Source: Helicobacter pylori (GTDB lineage: Bacteria; Campylobacterota; Campylobacteria; Campylobacterales; Helicobacteraceae). Taken from it: a stretch of 64,000 nucleotides of DNA. The notes under the pieces were generated by a model. The model saw only the letters and a program-made list of their open reading frames with translations, ran no database searches and had not been told where the DNA came from. Positions 42,434 to 51,692 of this stretch are shown one piece after another. Location: the NCBI RefSeq assembly GCF_009689985.1, contig NZ_QBAW01000001.1, forward strand, positions 248,001 to 312,000, read 5' to 3'. The position numbers and the translations under genes are program-made. Positions within the stretch are counted from its first letter, which is position 1. Each line of letters starts with the position of its first letter.

Positions 42434-43072
42434 ATGCTAATCATGAACACACACACAAGAGGCATTGACAGCGGACTGATTCATTCGCTCCAAAGCATTT
42501 CATTATCCATGTTTAGAAAGGGTTTTTTTGGGCTTTATCAAGGCTCTATTTCAGCACGCATTGGCACGAATCAATTTGTGATCAATAAAAGAAACGCTGT
42601 TTTTGATCAATTGAATGAAAACACCTTGTTGGTTTTGCATGATAAGATCGATTACCGCTGGAAAGAAGCGAGCCTGGATTCGCCCATTCATGCGAGCGTG
42701 TATAGGGAGTTTTTGGACGCTAAATTCATCGCTTATGCGCGCCCTCCTTATAGTTTGGCGTATTCCTTGCGCCACAACCGATTGCTCCCTAGAGATTATT
42801 TAGGGTATCGTTCTTTGGGCGAAGAAATCGCCATTTTTAACCCCAAAGACTATGACAGCTGGCAAGAAAGAGCGGATACAGAAATTTTACGCCAACTGCA
42901 AGAGAGCAAAAAATATTTTGTTTTCATTAAGGGGTGCGGGATTTTTGCCTACCACAGAGAGCTTTCTAAACTCATGGAAGTTTTTGATTTGATTGAAAAC
43001 TCATGCAAGGTTTTACGATTGGGCGATTTAATGGATTATTGCTATAATGATGATCCACGATTGAGCGTGTAA
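42434..43072 (+). CDS. Class II aldolase/adducin-fold protein with lost zinc ligands (HP0112-like)
   Basis: The 212-residue open frame (the ATG at 42443, Met4, may be the true start) has the class II aldolase pattern: early Gly-rich GSISARIGTNQFVINK, a conserved IHASVYREF segment, and the helical C-terminus. The expected zinc ligands are all replaced: Glu by Pro84, HxH by Y101-x-R103, and the late His by G-C-G at 167-169. It is thus unlikely to be a classic zinc aldolase. It is cotranscribed with the 98-residue protein after it. Confidence 0.75.
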   Translation: MLIMNTHTRGIDSGLIHSLQSISLSMFRKGFFGLYQGSISARIGTNQFVINKRNAVFDQLNENTLLVLHDKIDYRWKEASLDSPIHASVYREFLDAKFIAYARPPYSLAYSLRHNRLLPRDYLGYRSLGEEIAIFNPKDYDSWQERADTEILRQLQESKKYFVFIKGCGIFAYHRELSKLMEVFDLIENSCKVLRLGDLMDYCYNDDPRLSV

Positions 43073-43092
43073 AAAACTAAAAAGGATAAAAC

Positions 43093-43389
43093 ATGACCAT
43101 CAACACCCATTACACCCCTAATTTCACACAGCTCCAAACCCTAAACAATATCAATAATGACGCAACCATAAAGGACAGGAATCAAGTAGAGCAAGATTTA
43201 CAACAAAGCAATATTCAAGATGGTTTCAGCCAAGATAATACGCAAAACGCCCCTGATTTTGACAGGTTGCAAGCTTTAAACGCTATCAATAACGACGGCG
43301 AGATTAAAGATAGATCCCAAGTTGCAAAAAACCTTGTTGATGGCGGAAATATCCCTGAAATTTATTCCAGCCTAGACACATACGCCTAA
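43093..43389 (+). CDS. Small duplicated hypothetical protein (HP0113-like)
   Basis: The 98-residue protein contains two copies of a ~28-residue motif: PNFTQLQTLNNINNDATIKD at about 9-28 and PDFDRLQALNAINNDGEIKD at about 54-73, each followed by R-N/S-Q-V-x-x-x-L. It is polar, with no signal peptide, and follows the aldolase-fold gene by 20 bases (AAGGAT site). Function is unknown. Confidence 0.75.
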   Translation: MTINTHYTPNFTQLQTLNNINNDATIKDRNQVEQDLQQSNIQDGFSQDNTQNAPDFDRLQALNAINNDGEIKDRSQVAKNLVDGGNIPEIYSSLDTYA

Positions 43390-43414
43390 AGACATATGCA
43401 TTTAAAAGGGGGTT

Positions 43415-45301
43415 TTACCATTCCTTCAAAGCCATTTTGATCGCTTCTATCACGCAATCAATCCCACCCGCTAAACTAAAAAGCCAGTATTTGTGCGCGT
43501 AAATGTATTCCAATTGCTTAGCCCTTAATTCGTCTTCATTATTCGTTTTTTTACACACGATTTCAGCGATATGCAATTCCTGGTGGAAGATGTAAGATTG
43601 TATCGCATCCATAAAATATGAATTGAATTGTTTGTCATCAAAAAGCTCTTTAATGTTATCAATTTCAGCGCTCAAATTTTCTAATTTTTTAAAATCCAAC
43701 TCTTCTAATTTTTTTTCTTCATGAAGCTTTTCCACTTCTTCTAAAAATGGCGCCACCTTTAAAAACACTTCTTCAACTTGAGTTTTTTTCTCATTGGCGT
43801 ATTTGATGATCTCTTCGCATTTTTGTTTAGCGATCTTTAAATTTTTAGCCTGTTCTGATTGGGTGGGATAAATCAGATTGATAGGAGGCTTTGGCTTAGA
43901 TTTGTCTATTTTTTCGCACGCTTCTTTAAAAGGCATTTCTTTAGTCCCTTTAATCCTAGCCCCCCCTTCAGTAGCGTTAATGACTTCCAGTTTATAGGGC
44001 GTGTTAAAAATATCTTTTTCAAAAAATTCTAAGAAAAGTTTCCACACTAAAGTGGTTTCTACTTCCCCGTTACCCCCATATTTTTCTGTAAAGATCTTGT
44101 CTTTATCTTTTTTAGGCTTGATCTCTCTATCGCCATAAATCGCCCCACTAGCGTGGCTGTTACCGCTTTGTGAGAAGCTCAAATCTTGCCCGATAAACAC
44201 GCATCTTTTGAAACGAGAATGCACCACTAATTCATACGCCATGTTCGCTGCACTCATGCCTATGCCCACATAGCCATACTGGTGCAAACCAAAAAGGTTG
44301 GTGTAACCAAAGGGGCGGAAACTGAATTGTTTAACCCCCTTTTTAATCGCTTGAATCAATCGTTTATGCACAATGGAAGTCAGAGCAAAAATAACGCCTT
44401 CTTGAAAATCCAAGGGGGTTTCTTCGTAGAATTTCGCCGTTAAATCCACCCTTTCTAAAGACAGCACAATATCAGGCTTGATACCGGCTTTAGCTAAAAT
44501 AGGGAAAGAAGCGTCTATGCAAAAAAGCGTGGCGTAGGGCGCGATTTCTTTTAAAAGGGGGAGTTGTTTGTTCAAACTGGGCCCGGTTGAAACAATAATA
44601 GCGGTGTCTCTGTTTTTTAAAGCGCTCACAAAATCCACTAGACTAGGGCTTTTGATGACTTCAGGCAAATTAGCGGCATGCTGTTTGATGCCTATGAGCG
44701 CGTCTTTAGCGTCATTGCCTACGCTAATAGCGCCATGCTCTAAAGCGCGCGTGAAATGCTGGTTGATTTCTATCATTTGATGAGAGTATTGTTCATAATA
44801 AGCGTTAAAAAGTTTTAAATCATACATTCTTGCGTATAAACGAGATTTTTTATCCATATCAAATAAGGAAGCGATCATGTTGTAATTGCAAAAACTTGCA
44901 TGCAATACAATCAAACGATTTTCTAAAATCTCCGTGGAAAAATCCAAGAGATTCAGCACAATGAAAATAATTTCTATTTCAGGCTCAATGACCACCAAGC
45001 GTTTTAAATTATCATTGCCTAAAAGCAAGCGATAAAACACCCCATTACCCAAGCCAAAATAATACAAATAAGGATAAAGCATGTAAATTTCGCTATTTTT
45101 GTATAGCTCTAAGCTTGAATCTAGCGGGCTTTTTTCAAATAAGGGCGTGTTTGTTTCTTTATCTAAGAGGTTGAAATTCGCGCTATCATTCCCTAAAAAC
45201 ACTTCGTATTTTTTGTTTTCTTTAATGGCTTTGAGCTTTGCAAACAAAAGAGGGTCTTTTTTGAAAAGAGCTTGTAAGTTTTTTTGATAAATATCCATCA
45301 T
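43415..45301 (-). CDS. Motility accessory factor (Maf, DUF115)
   Basis: The 628-residue protein has the Maf/DUF115 core: AIIVSTGPSLNKQLPLLKE, CIDASFPILAKAGIKPDIV and LSLERVD, together with GQDLSFSQSGNSHASG. Maf proteins transfer pseudaminic acid to flagellins or affect their phase-variable motility. It is downstream of flaB on the same strand, with a terminator between, so expression may be partly read-through. The C-terminal ~100 residues form coiled-coil-rich charged sequence. Confidence 0.85.
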   Translation of the reverse strand: MMDIYQKNLQALFKKDPLLFAKLKAIKENKKYEVFLGNDSANFNLLDKETNTPLFEKSPLDSSLELYKNSEIYMLYPYLYYFGLGNGVFYRLLLGNDNLKRLVVIEPEIEIIFIVLNLLDFSTEILENRLIVLHASFCNYNMIASLFDMDKKSRLYARMYDLKLFNAYYEQYSHQMIEINQHFTRALEHGAISVGNDAKDALIGIKQHAANLPEVIKSPSLVDFVSALKNRDTAIIVSTGPSLNKQLPLLKEIAPYATLFCIDASFPILAKAGIKPDIVLSLERVDLTAKFYEETPLDFQEGVIFALTSIVHKRLIQAIKKGVKQFSFRPFGYTNLFGLHQYGYVGIGMSAANMAYELVVHSRFKRCVFIGQDLSFSQSGNSHASGAIYGDREIKPKKDKDKIFTEKYGGNGEVETTLVWKLFLEFFEKDIFNTPYKLEVINATEGGARIKGTKEMPFKEACEKIDKSKPKPPINLIYPTQSEQAKNLKIAKQKCEEIIKYANEKKTQVEEVFLKVAPFLEEVEKLHEEKKLEELDFKKLENLSAEIDNIKELFDDKQFNSYFMDAIQSYIFHQELHIAEIVCKKTNNEDELRAKQLEYIYAHKYWLFSLAGGIDCVIEAIKMALKEW

Positions 45302-45323
45302 TCTAACTTATAAAAATAACTTA

Positions 45324-45345
45324 TAAAAAGGGCTAACGCCCCTTT
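45324..45345 (-). terminator. flaB terminator
   Basis: On the minus strand AAAGGGGC, loop GTTA, GCCCTTTT (8 bp with one G-T pair), followed by T and A residues. It lies 14 bases after the flaB stop and before maf. Confidence 0.75.
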
Positions 45346-45358
45346 GAATCAAGGGTTG

Positions 45359-46903
45359 TTATTGTAAAAGCCTTAAGACATTTTGTTGCACCGCATTCGC
45401 TTGCGCCATAGCAAAACTCCCGCTTTGCGCCAAAATATTGTATTTAGAAAAGTTCGCGCTCTCTTCAGCAAAATCCACATCTCTGATTTGAGATTCAGCC
45501 GCTTTAACATTCACTTGGGTTACAGAAATATTATTAATGGTGGTAACCAATTCCATTTGCACCGAACCCATATCGGAGCGGATCTTGTCTAATTGCGTGC
45601 GCGCAGAATCTGCCATATCCATCACAATCATTGCCCCTTTAAGGCTTGTTACCCCAGCCCCTATACCTTGAGAATTGGTCTCCGCTTGCGCGCCATTAGC
45701 GTTCGCTCCGGCTGCTGAAGCCACATTCGCATCAAAAATGCCCCTAACCGCTCTCAAATTCACGGTGTATTCTGCCACCCCTTGAGCGGAATGAAAGCCC
45801 ACATGGCTGAAATTCACACCGCTCACAATGATGTCTCTAGCGTCAGTCCTAGTCAAGGTTAAGCGCCCAATAACCGCATGCTGTGTCCCAGAAATCCCTG
45901 CAAAATTCCCTCCCCCAAAAACCTGACCGCTCGCGCTCGCTGCATGCACTGAGATCGCACGCCCATCAATGGAGTGCAAATTAATGCGCCCTTGAATATC
46001 CAAGCTCGCTTCCACGCCGGTGCGATCTTTGACGGAGTTAATAGCGTTAGTCAACCTCCCGTCGGCGTCGTTTTTATGCACATCATTCACGGTCCCAATT
46101 TCTACGCCATTAATGGTGAGTTCTCTCACGGTTCCTGATTGCACGGGAGTGCCGCCGGTGGCCATGACATTATAAGACGCCCTAACGCCTAAGGTGTTAG
46201 AAAAGCGGTTGATGATTTCGCTTAACGCTCCAATCCCAGTGCCAGCGCTTGTGGAAATACGCACGGTTTCAATCTTATAGTCATTCACGCCATTGACTTG
46301 TTTGAAATTCAATCCCACTTCAGTCAAGTTTTGCGCCGCTGCACTAGCGAGCATGCCTTCAGCGCTAAAAGAAGAGGTTTCCATGCGCACATGCCCAATC
46401 TTATCTGAGCTCGTTGAGCCAATAGACGCCTTAACCGTGGTGTTAGAATACGCGCCAATTTGGAATTCTTTGTTAGAAAAACTTCCTGAAAGCATTTGTT
46501 GGCCGTTAAAGCTTGTGGTGTTAGCGATGTTGTCCAGTTCTTCTAACAACCTTTGAATATCGCTCTGGAGCGCTCTTCGGCTTTCTAAAGTTTGCCCGTC
46601 TTGAGCGGCTTGAACGGCTTTGGTTTTAATGGTGTCTAAGATTTTGATTTGCTCATCCATCGCTTTATCTGCGGTTTGAACCATACCAATAGCGTCATTA
46701 GCGTTGCGGATCGCTTGACCCAAATTCGCGCTTTGACTCCTTAAGCTATCAGCGATCGCCATCCCACTAGAATCATCAGCGGCTTTATTGATCCTAAGCC
46801 CTGAGCTTAACTTTTCAAGCGAGCTTGAAAGGTCTCTGTTGTTTTGAACCCCTACCGCATGAGAAGTTAAAGCGGCGATATTGGTATTTATCCTAAAACT
46901 CAT
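45359..46903 (-). CDS. flaB: Flagellin B
   Basis: The 514-residue minor flagellin starts [20 protein letters not shown] and ends [19 protein letters not shown]. The D0/D1 coiled coils flank a variable middle region (about 190-400). It forms the part of the filament next to the hook and is O-glycosylated with pseudaminic acid in this species. No signal peptide, as expected for type III export. A sigma-54 promoter lies about 40 bases upstream. Confidence 0.98.
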   Translation of the reverse strand: MSFRINTNIAALTSHAVGVQNNRDLSSSLEKLSSGLRINKAADDSSGMAIADSLRSQSANLGQAIRNANDAIGMVQTADKAMDEQIKILDTIKTKAVQAAQDGQTLESRRALQSDIQRLLEELDNIANTTSFNGQQMLSGSFSNKEFQIGAYSNTTVKASIGSTSSDKIGHVRMETSSFSAEGMLASAAAQNLTEVGLNFKQVNGVNDYKIETVRISTSAGTGIGALSEIINRFSNTLGVRASYNVMATGGTPVQSGTVRELTINGVEIGTVNDVHKNDADGRLTNAINSVKDRTGVEASLDIQGRINLHSIDGRAISVHAASASGQVFGGGNFAGISGTQHAVIGRLTLTRTDARDIIVSGVNFSHVGFHSAQGVAEYTVNLRAVRGIFDANVASAAGANANGAQAETNSQGIGAGVTSLKGAMIVMDMADSARTQLDKIRSDMGSVQMELVTTINNISVTQVNVKAAESQIRDVDFAEESANFSKYNILAQSGSFAMAQANAVQQNVLRLLQ

Positions 46904-46938
46904 GTTTGCATCCTTTGCATAGATATTTGCTGTTAGTC

Positions 46939-46956
46939 AAGCAAAGGGTGTTCCAA
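46939..46956 (-). promoter_or_regulatory. Sigma-54 (RpoN) promoter of flaB
   Basis: Minus strand TTGGAAC-ACCCT-TTGCTT matches the -24/-12 consensus TGGCAC-N5-TTGC. Class 2 flagellar genes, including flaB, are known RpoN/FlgR targets. Confidence 0.88.
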
Positions 46957-47022
46957 CTCTTTGATTTTTAGCGCTGTTATGGTTTTTATGGTTTGATGAA
47001 TCGTTTAGTCAAAATTCTATGC

Positions 47023-47028
47023 TACAAT
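47023..47028 (+). promoter_or_regulatory. topA promoter -10 (TACAAT)
   Basis: TACAAT preceded by GC, 42 bases before the topA ATG, in the flaB-topA divergent gap. Confidence 0.6.
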
Positions 47029-47069
47029 CATTCATTAATTAGGTATAAACATTTTATTAAAGGCGTTCA

Positions 47070-49280
47070 ATGAAGCACCTTATTATCGTAGAATCCCCCG
47101 CAAAAGCCAAAACCATTAAAAATTTTTTGGATAAAAATTACGAAGTCATCGCCTCTAAAGGGCATGTTAGGGATTTATCCAAATTCGCTTTAGGCATTAA
47201 GATTGATGAAACCGGCTTTACTCCTAATTATGTCGTGGATAAAGATCATAAAGAGCTTGTCAAACAGATTATAGAACTTTCTAAAAAGGCATCTATTACT
47301 TATATCGCTACCGATGAAGACAGAGAAGGGGAAGCGATAGGCTATCATGTGGCTTGTTTGATTGGGGGGAAATTGGAGAGCTACCCTAGGATTGTTTTTC
47401 ATGAGATCACGCAAAATGCGATTTTAAACGCTCTAAAAACCCCACGAAAAATTGACATGTCTAAGGTCAATGCCCAACAAGCCAGGCGTTTTTTAGATCG
47501 AATCGTGGGGTTTAAGCTCAGCTCATTGATTTCATCAAAAATCACTAAAGGTTTGAGCGCTGGGCGGGTGCAAAGCGCGGCTTTAAAACTTGTGATTGAT
47601 AAAGAGAGAGAGATCAAAGCCTTTAAACCTTTAACCTACTTCACGCTAGACGCTTTGTTTGAGCCGGATTTAGAAGCGCAACTCATTAGCTATAAGGGTA
47701 ACAAACTCAAAGCTCAAGAACTCATTGATGAAAAAAAAGCCCAAGAAATTAAAAACGAATTAGAAAAAGAAAGCTACGCTATTTCTAGTATCGTTAAAAA
47801 ATCTAAAAAATCCCCCACACCGCCCCCTTTCATGACTTCTACTTTACAGCAAAGCGCTTCCAGTCTTTTAGGCTTTTCGCCCACAAAAACCATGAGTATC
47901 GCTCAAAAATTATATGAAGGCGTAGCCACCCCGCAAGGCGTTATGGGCGTGATCACTTACATGAGGACCGATAGCTTGAATATCGCTAAAGAGGCTTTAG
48001 AAGAAGCGAGGAATAAGATTTTAAAAGACTATGGCAAAGACTACCTACCCCCTAAAGCCAAAGTCTATTCCAGCAAGAATAAAAACGCCCAAGAAGCCCA
48101 TGAAGCGATCAGGCCCACTTCTATTATTTTAGAGCCAAACGCTTTAAAAGACTACCTTAAGCCTGAAGAATTAAAGCTCTATACTTTAATTTACAAACGC
48201 TTTTTAGCTTCTCAAATGCAAGACGCTCTTTTTGAAAGCCAAAGCGTGGTTGTGGCTTGCGAAAAAGGCGAGTTTAAAGCTAGTGGGAGAAAACTCCTTT
48301 TTGATGGCTATTATAAAATTTTAGGCAATGACGATAAGGACAAATTGCTCCCCAATTTGAAAGAAAATGATCCCATTAAATTAGAAAAACTAGAGAGCAA
48401 CGCCCATGTTACAGAACCTCCAGCGCGCTATTCAGAAGCGAGTTTGATTAAAGTTTTAGAAAGTTTAGGCATAGGCAGGCCCAGCACCTACGCCCCAACG
48501 ATTTCTCTTTTACAAAACAGAGATTACATCAAGGTAGAAAAAAAGCAAATCAGCGCTTTAGAGAGCGCTTTTAAAGTGATAGAAATTTTAGAAAAGCATT
48601 TTGAAGAAATCGTGGATTCCAAATTCAGCACTTCTTTAGAAGAAGAACTGGACAATATCGCTCAAAATAAAGCCGACTATCAGCAAGTCTTAAAGGACTT
48701 TTACTACCCTTTTATGGATAAAATTGAAGCCGGGAAAAAGAATATCATCTCTCAAAAAGTGCATGAGAAAACCGGCCAATCATGCCCTAAATGCGGTGGG
48801 GAATTGGTCAAAAAAAATAGCCGTTATGGGGAGTTTGTCGCTTGCAACAATTACCCTAAATGCAAATATGTCAAACAAACTGAAAACGCCAATGATGGAG
48901 TTAAGCAAGAATTGTGCGAAAAATGCGGAGGGGAAATGGTGCAAAAATTCAGCAGAAACGGGGCGTTTTTAGCTTGCAACAACTACCCTGAATGCAAAAA
49001 CACCAAATCGTTAAAAGACACCCCTAACGCAAACGAAATAATAGAAGGCGTGAAATGCCCAGAATGCGGGGGGGATATTGCCTTAAAAAGGAGCAAGAAA
49101 GGCTCGTTTTATGGCTGTAACAATTACCCTAAATGCCGTTTTTTATCCAACCATAAGCCCATTAATAAGCGTTGTGAAAAATGCCATTATTTGATGAGTG
49201 AAAGAATCTATCGCAAAAAAAAGGCGCATGAATGCATCCAATGCAAAGAGCGCGTGTTTTTAGAGGAAGATGATGGCTAA
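47070..49280 (+). CDS. topA: DNA topoisomerase I
   Basis: The 736-residue type IA enzyme relaxes negative supercoils. The Toprim domain shows IVESPAKAKT and the acidic TDEDREGEAI. The catalytic Tyr297 is in VITYMRTDS. The C-terminal region has four C4-type zinc ribbons: three of the form C-P/E-x-C-GG...C-N-N-Y-P-x-C (from about 571, 616 and 660), and a fourth CEKC...CIQC near the end. The radical SAM gene overlaps its 3' end by 11 bases. Confidence 0.97.
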   Translation: MKHLIIVESPAKAKTIKNFLDKNYEVIASKGHVRDLSKFALGIKIDETGFTPNYVVDKDHKELVKQIIELSKKASITYIATDEDREGEAIGYHVACLIGGKLESYPRIVFHEITQNAILNALKTPRKIDMSKVNAQQARRFLDRIVGFKLSSLISSKITKGLSAGRVQSAALKLVIDKEREIKAFKPLTYFTLDALFEPDLEAQLISYKGNKLKAQELIDEKKAQEIKNELEKESYAISSIVKKSKKSPTPPPFMTSTLQQSASSLLGFSPTKTMSIAQKLYEGVATPQGVMGVITYMRTDSLNIAKEALEEARNKILKDYGKDYLPPKAKVYSSKNKNAQEAHEAIRPTSIILEPNALKDYLKPEELKLYTLIYKRFLASQMQDALFESQSVVVACEKGEFKASGRKLLFDGYYKILGNDDKDKLLPNLKENDPIKLEKLESNAHVTEPPARYSEASLIKVLESLGIGRPSTYAPTISLLQNRDYIKVEKKQISALESAFKVIEILEKHFEEIVDSKFSTSLEEELDNIAQNKADYQQVLKDFYYPFMDKIEAGKKNIISQKVHEKTGQSCPKCGGELVKKNSRYGEFVACNNYPKCKYVKQTENANDGVKQELCEKCGGEMVQKFSRNGAFLACNNYPECKNTKSLKDTPNANEIIEGVKCPECGGDIALKRSKKGSFYGCNNYPKCRFLSNHKPINKRCEKCHYLMSERIYRKKKAHECIQCKERVFLEEDDG

Positions 49281-50199
49281 AGAAAATCCGCCTGTCATTT
49301 TTGGGCCTGTTTTATCTAGGCGTTTTGGGAAATCTTTGGGCGTGGATCTATCGCCTTCTAAAAAACAATGCAATTACAATTGCATTTATTGTGAGTTGGG
49401 TAAAGCCAAGCCCATTGAACGCATGGAAGAAGTGATAGAAGTAAAAACCTTGATTAGCGCCATTCAAAACGCCCTAAACAACCTTGCTACCCCCATTGAT
49501 GTTTTAACCATTACCGCCAATGGCGAACCCACTCTATACCCTCATTTATTAGAGCTTATCCAAAGCATCAAGCCTTTTTTAAAGGGCGTTAAAACTTTGA
49601 TTTTAAGCAACGGCTCACTATTTTATGAACCAAAAGTCCAGCAAGCCTTAAAGGAATTTGACATCGTTAAATTTTCTTTAGACGCTATTGATTTGAAAGC
49701 CTTTGAAAGAGTGGATAAGCCCTACTCTAAAGACATTAACAGGATTTTAGAGGGGATTTCGTGCTTTTCTCAAATCTATCAGGGGCAACTGGTGGCTGAA
49801 GTGTTGTTAATTAAGGGCGTGAATGATAGCGCGAATAACTTAAAACTCATCGCTGAATTTTTAAAACAAATCAATATAGCCAGAGTGGATTTAAGCACCA
49901 TAGACAGGCCCTCAAGCTTTAAAGCCCCTAAATTAAGCGAAGATGAATTGTTAAGATGTTCTTTGTTTTTTGAAGGGCTTTGCGTGAGTTTGCCTAAACG
50001 ATCCATTACTCAAGCTAAAAAATTGATTTCTTGCGATGCGGACGAATTGCTCGCTTTAATTTCCAGGCGCCCTTTAAGCACAGAAGAAGCCCCCCTAATC
50101 TTAGATTCTAACGCTTTTAAGCATTTAGAAACTTTGTTAAACCATAAGCAAATTACGATTAAAAAAGTCGGCTCTTTGGAGTTTTATTGCGCGTTTTAA
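49270..50199 (+). CDS. Radical SAM protein (COG0731-like)
   Basis: The 309-residue protein has the radical SAM cluster Cys34-x3-Cys38-x2-Cys41 in QCNYNCIYCELG, followed by TANGEPTLYPHL and FSLDAID. The N-terminal IFGPVLSRRFGKSLGVDLSP is typical of the COG0731 family, related to wybutosine-type tRNA enzymes. Its substrate is unknown. Residues about 225-309 look like a small C-terminal winged-helix-like domain. Start overlaps topA, and two adjacent ATGs are possible. Confidence 0.85.
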   Translation: MMAKENPPVIFGPVLSRRFGKSLGVDLSPSKKQCNYNCIYCELGKAKPIERMEEVIEVKTLISAIQNALNNLATPIDVLTITANGEPTLYPHLLELIQSIKPFLKGVKTLILSNGSLFYEPKVQQALKEFDIVKFSLDAIDLKAFERVDKPYSKDINRILEGISCFSQIYQGQLVAEVLLIKGVNDSANNLKLIAEFLKQINIARVDLSTIDRPSSFKAPKLSEDELLRCSLFFEGLCVSLPKRSITQAKKLISCDADELLALISRRPLSTEEAPLILDSNAFKHLETLLNHKQITIKKVGSLEFYCAF

Positions 50200-50344
50200 C
50201 CTCCATTGGTAACCCATAGTTTTACCTTACTTTAGGGAGTTTAAGCTTTTAAAAAGGTTCTCTTTTATTACCAAATAACGCCACAATACCATAAAAAATC
50301 AAAAGCCGACAGATCATTAAAAACTTGGTGTAATATTTTAATCG

Positions 50345-51595
50345 CTACACCCTTTTACTATAACCATAACCCGCTTTTTCTACTTTTTTCTCGGTATTAG
50401 CAACTACTTTTATTTCTTTATTGATATCAGCAAATATTTTTTGAACGAGCAAAAGGCTTTGAGAGGTTGAAAGGTGGGCTTGTGGGTCTGGTTTTAAATG
50501 CCTCATTTCAAGCATTTTAGCTTGAGCTTTAGAGCGTATTTTTAAATTTTCTTTTTGCCATTCTTCTGTAACACTAAAATCTCTAGGGTCTAATTCTAAA
50601 TAAGCGATAGAACTTGGTTTATAAAAATCCACTTGTCTAGCGATAGCTTTTTGTGAATAGGGCAGAGATTCCAGCTCTTTTTGCAAATAAGCTATAAGCT
50701 CTTGCGCTTTTGATCCTCTTTGAGAGCGGGGTTGTTTAGAGTTTGGGAGGTGTTTTGGCTGGATAGGGGTTTGATTGGTTTTTGTGGGTTTAGGGGTTTT
50801 GCATTCAGCTTCTATTTCTATAGCAATACCAGTAGTAATACCGGTCTTAATTCTTGCTTTTTTAATAAACAATTGGCCATGTTTTTCTTGGCAATTTTGT
50901 TCTGTTTCTTTAATGAAATCTTTCTGTTCTTTAATCAAATCTCTTTGTGTATTAATTGTCTTTTGTTTTTGCTGTTCTAACTCTATCTCACTCTTATTTG
51001 CTTTTTGTTTTTCTTGTTCTGTCTTTTGTCTTTCTTGTTCTGCTTTTATTTGACTATTAGCGAGTTCTATCCCACTCTTGTTTGTTTTCTGTCTTTCTTG
51101 TTCTAACTCTATCTCACTCTTATTTGTCTTCTGTCTTTCTTGTTCTGTTTTCTGTCTTTCTTGTTCTAACTCTATCCCACTCTTATTTGCCTCCTGTTTT
51201 TCTTGTTCTAACTCTATCTGTTTATCAGTATCACCAGCGCTACAAGCGGCTAATAATAAACTTGTCGCTATTGTTAATCCTGAATATTTCCACCAATTGA
51301 TTTGATTTTCTTTTTCAGCTTGTTTGGATTTATCTTGGACTTTATCGTCCAATTCTTTCGCTTCCTTGCACGCAACATGGGTCAATACTACTAATGCCGC
51401 CTCGCTTTTCTTGGGGTGTTTTTTTACAAGTTCTCTAACTTTCTTTGCGATCTTTGTAAAAAATCCACCAATTGATCTGATCGTATTTGTAATGGCGTTC
51501 GCTTGTTTAAAATGAGTCTCTTTATTTGCCTTTGTGTCAGCTGTCTCTGTGTTTTTGCCAACTTTATTTGTTTTTCCTGTTTTTACTGATTCCAT
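50345..51595 (-). CDS. DUF874 family protein
   Basis: The protein has 416 residues from the ATG at 51595 (AAGG upstream). An upstream TTG adds 6 codons without support. It begins MESVKTGKTNKVGKNTE, typical of the Helicobacter DUF874 family. There is one hydrophobic segment, SGLTIATSLLLAAC (about 105-118), resembling a lipobox in mid-protein. It is followed by a coiled-coil repeat of Glu/Gln/Lys-rich 14- and 7-residue units (ELEQERQKTNKS). The C-terminal ~120 residues are globular. It probably anchors in a membrane with a long coiled-coil. Strain 26695 has three tandem paralogues here (recalled), and this window has one. Confidence 0.83.
   Translation of the reverse strand: MESVKTGKTNKVGKNTETADTKANKETHFKQANAITNTIRSIGGFFTKIAKKVRELVKKHPKKSEAALVVLTHVACKEAKELDDKVQDKSKQAEKENQINWWKYSGLTIATSLLLAACSAGDTDKQIELEQEKQEANKSGIELEQERQKTEQERQKTNKSEIELEQERQKTNKSGIELANSQIKAEQERQKTEQEKQKANKSEIELEQQKQKTINTQRDLIKEQKDFIKETEQNCQEKHGQLFIKKARIKTGITTGIAIEIEAECKTPKPTKTNQTPIQPKHLPNSKQPRSQRGSKAQELIAYLQKELESLPYSQKAIARQVDFYKPSSIAYLELDPRDFSVTEEWQKENLKIRSKAQAKMLEMRHLKPDPQAHLSTSQSLLLVQKIFADINKEIKVVANTEKKVEKAGYGYSKRV
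50957..51217 (-). repeat. Tandem coiled-coil coding repeats in the DUF874 gene
   Basis: Degenerate 42-bp (14-residue IELEQERQKTNKSE) and 21-bp (7-residue EQERQKT) units repeat in frame over about 260 bases. Length polymorphism between strains is expected. Confidence 0.85.
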
Positions 51596-51692
51596 TGCCA
51601 ACCTTTTTTTCAAAAAACAATCCTACCTTTCAAAATTATATCATGGAAACTAATACGAAAAACCCACTCAAGTTAGATCAACCCATTTATTA

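Noticed and set aside
50957-51217. Direct repeats that could suggest a CRISPR array
   Set aside because: Units are in-frame coiled-coil coding repeats without unique spacers.
50720-51305. Phe/Leu/Cys/Ser-rich frames opposite the DUF874 gene resembling membrane proteins
   Set aside because: Artefact of the antisense of Lys/Glu/Gln repeats; no start signals.
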